17,194 bases of DNA from Ruminococcus flavefaciens (GTDB taxonomy: Bacteria > Bacillota > Clostridia > Oscillospirales > Ruminococcaceae), in assembly GCA_002350065.1 (NCBI GenBank), contig DEDQ01000056.1, forward strand, positions 16,557-33,750, written 5' to 3'. The stretch's first letter is position 1. Every line of letters starts with the position of its first letter. Made by a program: the position numbers and the translations under genes. Below the pieces are notes generated by a model that worked only from the letters and a program-made list of their open reading frames with translations, was not told where the DNA came from and searched no databases. This document shows, in pieces, positions 14,088-17,194 of the stretch.

Positions 14088-16331
14088 TTATTCAAAGCTG
14101 AGCTGATTGCTGTCGCCGAGTTCCTTAGCAGGCTTGCCTGCGGCGGGAACTGCTCTTGCGCGGTATTTTTCAAGCTCGGGGAGCATCTCCTCGGTTATTA
14201 TCTCAGCCGAAGAAAGTGAAGCATTCTTCCTGAGATTGATGACCTGAACGCCCTGAGAATCTCTTGTCGCCTTCGGGAGTATCATACCGGTATTGAACAC
14301 GAGAGCGTGTCCGGAGGTAGTTCTCAGCAGGATATCAGCATCCTCAGCGACGAATACCGCCGCCACGAGCGGAGACTTGTCGGAATAGGCATTTGCGAGC
14401 TTCTTGCGGTTGGTCTTGGTCTCATAGGACTTCATAGGTATCTTAGCCGCCTTGCCGTTCTCGAAGAAGAAAACGATATGACCGCTGTAATCGAGGGTCG
14501 GTATCATGGTACGGAGCTCCTCGCCCTCATCGAAGCTGAGCTTAGCGGGGATATAGTCGCCCATGAGGCTTGCCTTGCAGTCGTCGAAGGCGCTCGCCTT
14601 TGACTTGTAAACCTGAGCCTTATCGGAGAAGAAGATGAGGTCGGTCTTGTTGGTAGCCTCGAAGGTCTGACTGATGTAGTCGCCCTCCTTGAGCTTCTGC
14701 TCGCCGCTCATGCGGAGCGACTGCGGAGTTATCTTCTTGAAGTAGCCGCTCTCGGATACGAAGAGGTTAACGGGATAATCGGGAGTATCGTCGATGACCT
14801 CCTCTTCCTCAACGTCTGACTGATAGTAGAAGAGTGTCTTACGCGGCTGAGCGTAGTTTTTGGAGACCTCTTTGAGCTCGTCAATGATAATCTTGCGTAT
14901 CTTTTTCTTGTCGCGGAGGATATCCTCCATTTCGGCGATATCCTTACGGAGCTGGTCTACTTCTTCAACGCGGCGGAGGATATACTGGCGGTTGATATTG
15001 CGGAGCTTTATCTCGGCAACGTATTCAGCCTGTACCTCGTCGATACCGAAGCCTATCATGAGGTTAGGGACAACGTCCGCCTCAGCCTCAGTCTCGCGGA
15101 TAATTTTAATTGCCTTGTCGATATCGAGGAGTATCTTCGAGAGAGCCTCAAGCAGGTGGAGCTTCTCCTTTTTCTTCTGGAGGTCGAAATAGGTGCGGCG
15201 CTGAACGCACTCCTCGCGGAAAGCAGTCCACTCGGTGAGTATCTCGCGCACGCCCATGACCTTAGGAGTGCCTGCGATAAGGATATTGAAATTGCAGGGA
15301 TAGCTGTCCTGAAGCGGAGTAAGGCGGTAGAGCTTCTGCATGAGCTTATCGGGGTCAGTGCCGCGTTTGAGGTCGATAGCTATTTTCAGACCGTTGATAT
15401 CGGTCTCGTCGCGGATATAAGATATCTCGCGTATCTTACCGGCTTTAACGAGCTCGATTATCTTGTCGATGACAGCCTCAATAGTGGTAGTATAGGGTAT
15501 CTCAGTTATCTCGATACAATTCGAGGACTTGTCATACGAGTATTTACAGCGCACCTTGATGCTTCCCCTGCCGGTCTCATAGACCTTGTTAAGCTCCGCC
15601 TCATCGTAGAGGAGGAAGCCGCCGCCGGGAAAATCAGGACCCTTTAAAGTGCTGAGTATATCATGCTCGGGATTTTTCATGAGCGCGATAGTGGTCTCGC
15701 ATATCTCAGCGAGATTGAACGGGCAGACGTTGCTCGCCATTGATACGGCGATACCGGTATTGGAGTTGACGAGCACAGTCGGGAAGGTCGCCGGAAGGAG
15801 CGAGGGCTCCTGCATGGTGTTATCGTAGTTGGGAACGAAATCTACGGTATCGTGGTCGATATCGCGGAAGAGCTCGTTGCATATCTTTTCGAGCTTGACC
15901 TCGGTATAACGTGAAGCCGCGTAGTGCATCTTGCTGGAATACTGCTTTCCGAAGTTGCCCTTGCTGTCGACGTAGGGGTGGAGCAGAGCCTCGTTGCCGC
16001 GTGTCATACGGACCATAGTCTCGTATATAGCCTGGTCGCCGTGCGGATTGAGCTTCATGGTCTCGCCGACAACGTTAGCCGACTTTGAACGCTCCTTATC
16101 GGGGCTGAGCAGACCTCGCTTGTACATCATGTACAGGAGCTTTCTGTGTGAGGGCTTGAAGCCGTCTATCTCGGGGAGGGCTCGGGAAATGATAACGCTC
16201 ATTGCGTAGGGCATATAATTGCTTTTGAGGACGTCAGCTATCTGCTGGTCAACAACGCTGCCCGAGCCTTCTATATAAGCCTCATGCTTGAAAGCAGGAG
16301 TGCTTTTTGAAGTATCTTTTTTCTTAGCCAT
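14088..16331 (-). CDS. parC: Type IIA DNA topoisomerase subunit A, topoisomerase IV-like
   Basis: A 747-residue DNA cleavage subunit that works with the ParE/GyrB-like partner encoded just upstream. Seen: the N-terminal ISRALPEIDGFKPSHRKLLY (48-67), the helix region NPHGDQAIYETMVRM (95-109), and catalytic Y142 in YAASRYTEVKLEKI. The coiled-coil arm lies at about 385-490 and the beta-pinwheel C-terminal domain from about 520. The pinwheel has no GyrA box (QRRGGKG), which argues for decatenation rather than supercoiling; assignment to ParC instead of GyrA is likely but not certain. At the position of E. coli GyrA Ser83 there is Q100, with E104 at Asp87. The ATG at 16329-16331 is chosen because AAAGGAG lies six bases upstream; an in-frame TTG eight codons earlier would overlap the partner gene. 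Confidence 0.85.
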   Translation of the reverse strand: MAKKKDTSKSTPAFKHEAYIEGSGSVVDQQIADVLKSNYMPYAMSVIISRALPEIDGFKPSHRKLLYMMYKRGLLSPDKERSKSANVVGETMKLNPHGDQAIYETMVRMTRGNEALLHPYVDSKGNFGKQYSSKMHYAASRYTEVKLEKICNELFRDIDHDTVDFVPNYDNTMQEPSLLPATFPTVLVNSNTGIAVSMASNVCPFNLAEICETTIALMKNPEHDILSTLKGPDFPGGGFLLYDEAELNKVYETGRGSIKVRCKYSYDKSSNCIEITEIPYTTTIEAVIDKIIELVKAGKIREISYIRDETDINGLKIAIDLKRGTDPDKLMQKLYRLTPLQDSYPCNFNILIAGTPKVMGVREILTEWTAFREECVQRRTYFDLQKKKEKLHLLEALSKILLDIDKAIKIIRETEAEADVVPNLMIGFGIDEVQAEYVAEIKLRNINRQYILRRVEEVDQLRKDIAEMEDILRDKKKIRKIIIDELKEVSKNYAQPRKTLFYYQSDVEEEEVIDDTPDYPVNLFVSESGYFKKITPQSLRMSGEQKLKEGDYISQTFEATNKTDLIFFSDKAQVYKSKASAFDDCKASLMGDYIPAKLSFDEGEELRTMIPTLDYSGHIVFFFENGKAAKIPMKSYETKTNRKKLANAYSDKSPLVAAVFVAEDADILLRTTSGHALVFNTGMILPKATRDSQGVQVINLRKNASLSSAEIITEEMLPELEKYRARAVPAAGKPAKELGDSNQLSFE

Positions 16332-16337
16332 TGTGTT

Positions 16338-16344
16338 CTCCTTT
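16338..16344 (-). promoter_or_regulatory. Ribosome binding site fixing the ParC-like start
   Basis: AAAGGAG on the minus strand, six bases before the ATG at 16329-16331. It lies in the 20-base gap after the ParE-like stop codon. Confidence 0.85.
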
Positions 16345-16351
16345 GCCGTAA

Positions 16352-17194
16352 TCAAGAAATATCAGCGAGCTCGAGGTAATCCGCGCCGTATTCAGAGATA
16401 TAGTCCTTACGTCCCTGCAAGTCATCTCCGAGGAGCATCTCAAACACCTCAGCCGATTCCGTGATATCGTCCACAGATACCTTTATAAGACGTCGGGTAT
16501 CTGGGTTCATAGTAGTAAGGCTCATCATGTCGGGCTCGTTCTCACCGAGACCTTTCGAGCGCTGGATAGTGTGCTTTTTATCGCCGATAAGACCGAGGAT
16601 ACGCTGTTTTTCCTGTTCAGTGTATGCGAAGTAGGTCTTCTCCTTTGTATTTATCTCAAACAGCGGCGACTCGGCGATATAGACGTAGCCCTCCTCTATA
16701 AGTGTAGGAGTGAGTCTATAGAGCATAGTGAGTATAAGGGTACGTATCTGGAAGCCGTCAACGTCGGCATCGGTACAGATAACTATCTTGCTCCAGCGGA
16801 AATTGTTTATATCGAAGGTAGAGAGTTCCTTATTCGCCTTTGATGTAACCTCAACTCCGCAGCCGAGGACCTTTATGAGGTCAGTGATTATCTCACTCTT
16901 GAAGATTTTCGCATACTCAGCTTTAAGGCAGTTGAGTATCTTTCCGCGGACGGGGATAACAGCCTGAAATTCGGCATTTCTCGCGAGCTTGACAGAACCG
17001 AGAGCCGAGTCGCCCTCCACGATGTAGAGCTCACGGCGGCTGACGTCCTTGGTACGGCAGTCAACGAACTTCTCGACCATATTTGCAAGGTCGATAGTAC
17101 CGGAGAGCTTCTTCTTCATATTGAGACGTGTACGCTCGGCATTTTCGCGGCTTCTCTTGTTAAGGAGCACCTGCTCGGATATCTTCTTAGCCTC
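16352..17194 (-). CDS. parE: Type IIA DNA topoisomerase subunit B (ParE/GyrB-like), C-terminal part
   Basis: Only the last 280 residues are in the window; the ATPase domain lies beyond the right edge. The TOPRIM domain is complete: EGDSALG (visible residues 60-66, catalytic Glu), PVRGKILN, and the metal-binding CTDADVDG (D142, D144, D146 of the visible part). Then come IRTLILTMLYRLTP, the ESPLFEI strand and QRSKGLGE near the C-terminus. It differs from the usual gyrase B sequence: EGDSALGSVKLARN instead of EGDSAGGSAKQGRD, and VDGFQIRTL instead of VDGAHIRTL, so it is a divergent family member, probably the topoisomerase IV-like partner. The stop is 20 bases before the ParC-like gene, so they form one operon. 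Its promoter is not in the window. Confidence 0.85.
   Translation of the reverse strand, partial: EAKKISEQVLLNKRSRENAERTRLNMKKKLSGTIDLANMVEKFVDCRTKDVSRRELYIVEGDSALGSVKLARNAEFQAVIPVRGKILNCLKAEYAKIFKSEIITDLIKVLGCGVEVTSKANKELSTFDINNFRWSKIVICTDADVDGFQIRTLILTMLYRLTPTLIEEGYVYIAESPLFEINTKEKTYFAYTEQEKQRILGLIGDKKHTIQRSKGLGENEPDMMSLTTMNPDTRRLIKVSVDDITESAEVFEMLLGDDLQGRKDYISEYGADYLELADIS

Noticed and set aside
16332..16355. TTG start for the ParC-like gene eight codons upstream
   Set aside because: It would overlap the partner's stop codon and has no ribosome binding site; the ATG at 16331 has AAAGGAG at ideal distance.
1..17194. CRISPR array, tRNA or rRNA gene, insertion sequence or prophage
   Set aside because: I saw no regularly spaced repeats, cloverleaf-like sequences, transposase or integrase motifs, or phage structural genes in either strand.

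Overview
The window looks like a chromosomal segment of a low-to-moderate GC anaerobic Firmicute, most likely a Ruminococcus-like member of the Clostridia. This is inferred from AGGAGG-type ribosome binding sites, TTGACA/TATAAT promoters with 17-bp spacers, a fermentative gene set (pyruvate formate-lyase activase, L-lactate dehydrogenase), SdpR/SdpI and YhfC family genes, and a parE-parC type topoisomerase pair. No rRNA, tRNA, insertion sequence, phage gene or CRISPR array was recognised.

Left part (1-4833). A truncated minus-strand cytidylyltransferase-like gene runs off the left edge. It is divergent from a three-gene plus-strand operon: a YhfC family putative intramembrane protease, an SdpR-type ArsR autorepressor and an SdpI family membrane protein. 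These read as an envelope-protection or bacteriocin-immunity type cassette. A terminator closes it. A consensus promoter then drives an XRE-cupin regulator and an AMP-forming acyl-CoA synthetase, closed by a terminator that can also serve the next, convergent operon.

Middle (4839-8620). A minus-strand pair encodes a PAP2 phosphatase-like membrane protein and a membrane-anchored XRE regulator. Divergent from it is a large SulP anion transporter with a STAS domain and a long, unexplained hydrophilic C-terminal tail, followed by a terminator.

Right-middle (8652-14083). The CCA-adding tRNA nucleotidyltransferase and pyruvate formate-lyase activating enzyme form a GTGA-overlapping pair. L-lactate dehydrogenase has its own consensus promoter immediately downstream. 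Two tandem paralogous transglutaminase-like proteins follow, the first a predicted lipoprotein and the second anchored by an N-terminal membrane helix. A bidirectional terminator separates them from the convergent topoisomerase genes.

Right edge (14088-17194). The minus-strand operon encodes a type IIA topoisomerase: the C-terminal part of the ATPase/TOPRIM subunit (ParE/GyrB-like, truncated by the window edge) and the complete cleavage subunit (ParC/GyrA-like). It lacks a GyrA box and has atypical residues in TOPRIM and in the quinolone-determining region, so it is more likely a topoisomerase IV-like second enzyme than the housekeeping gyrase.

No wholly new system can be asserted from sequence alone. 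The best candidates for follow-up are the yhfC-sdpR-sdpI cassette with its upstream 10-bp perfect inverted repeat, the SulP C-terminal extension, and the tandem, differently anchored transglutaminase-like pair.
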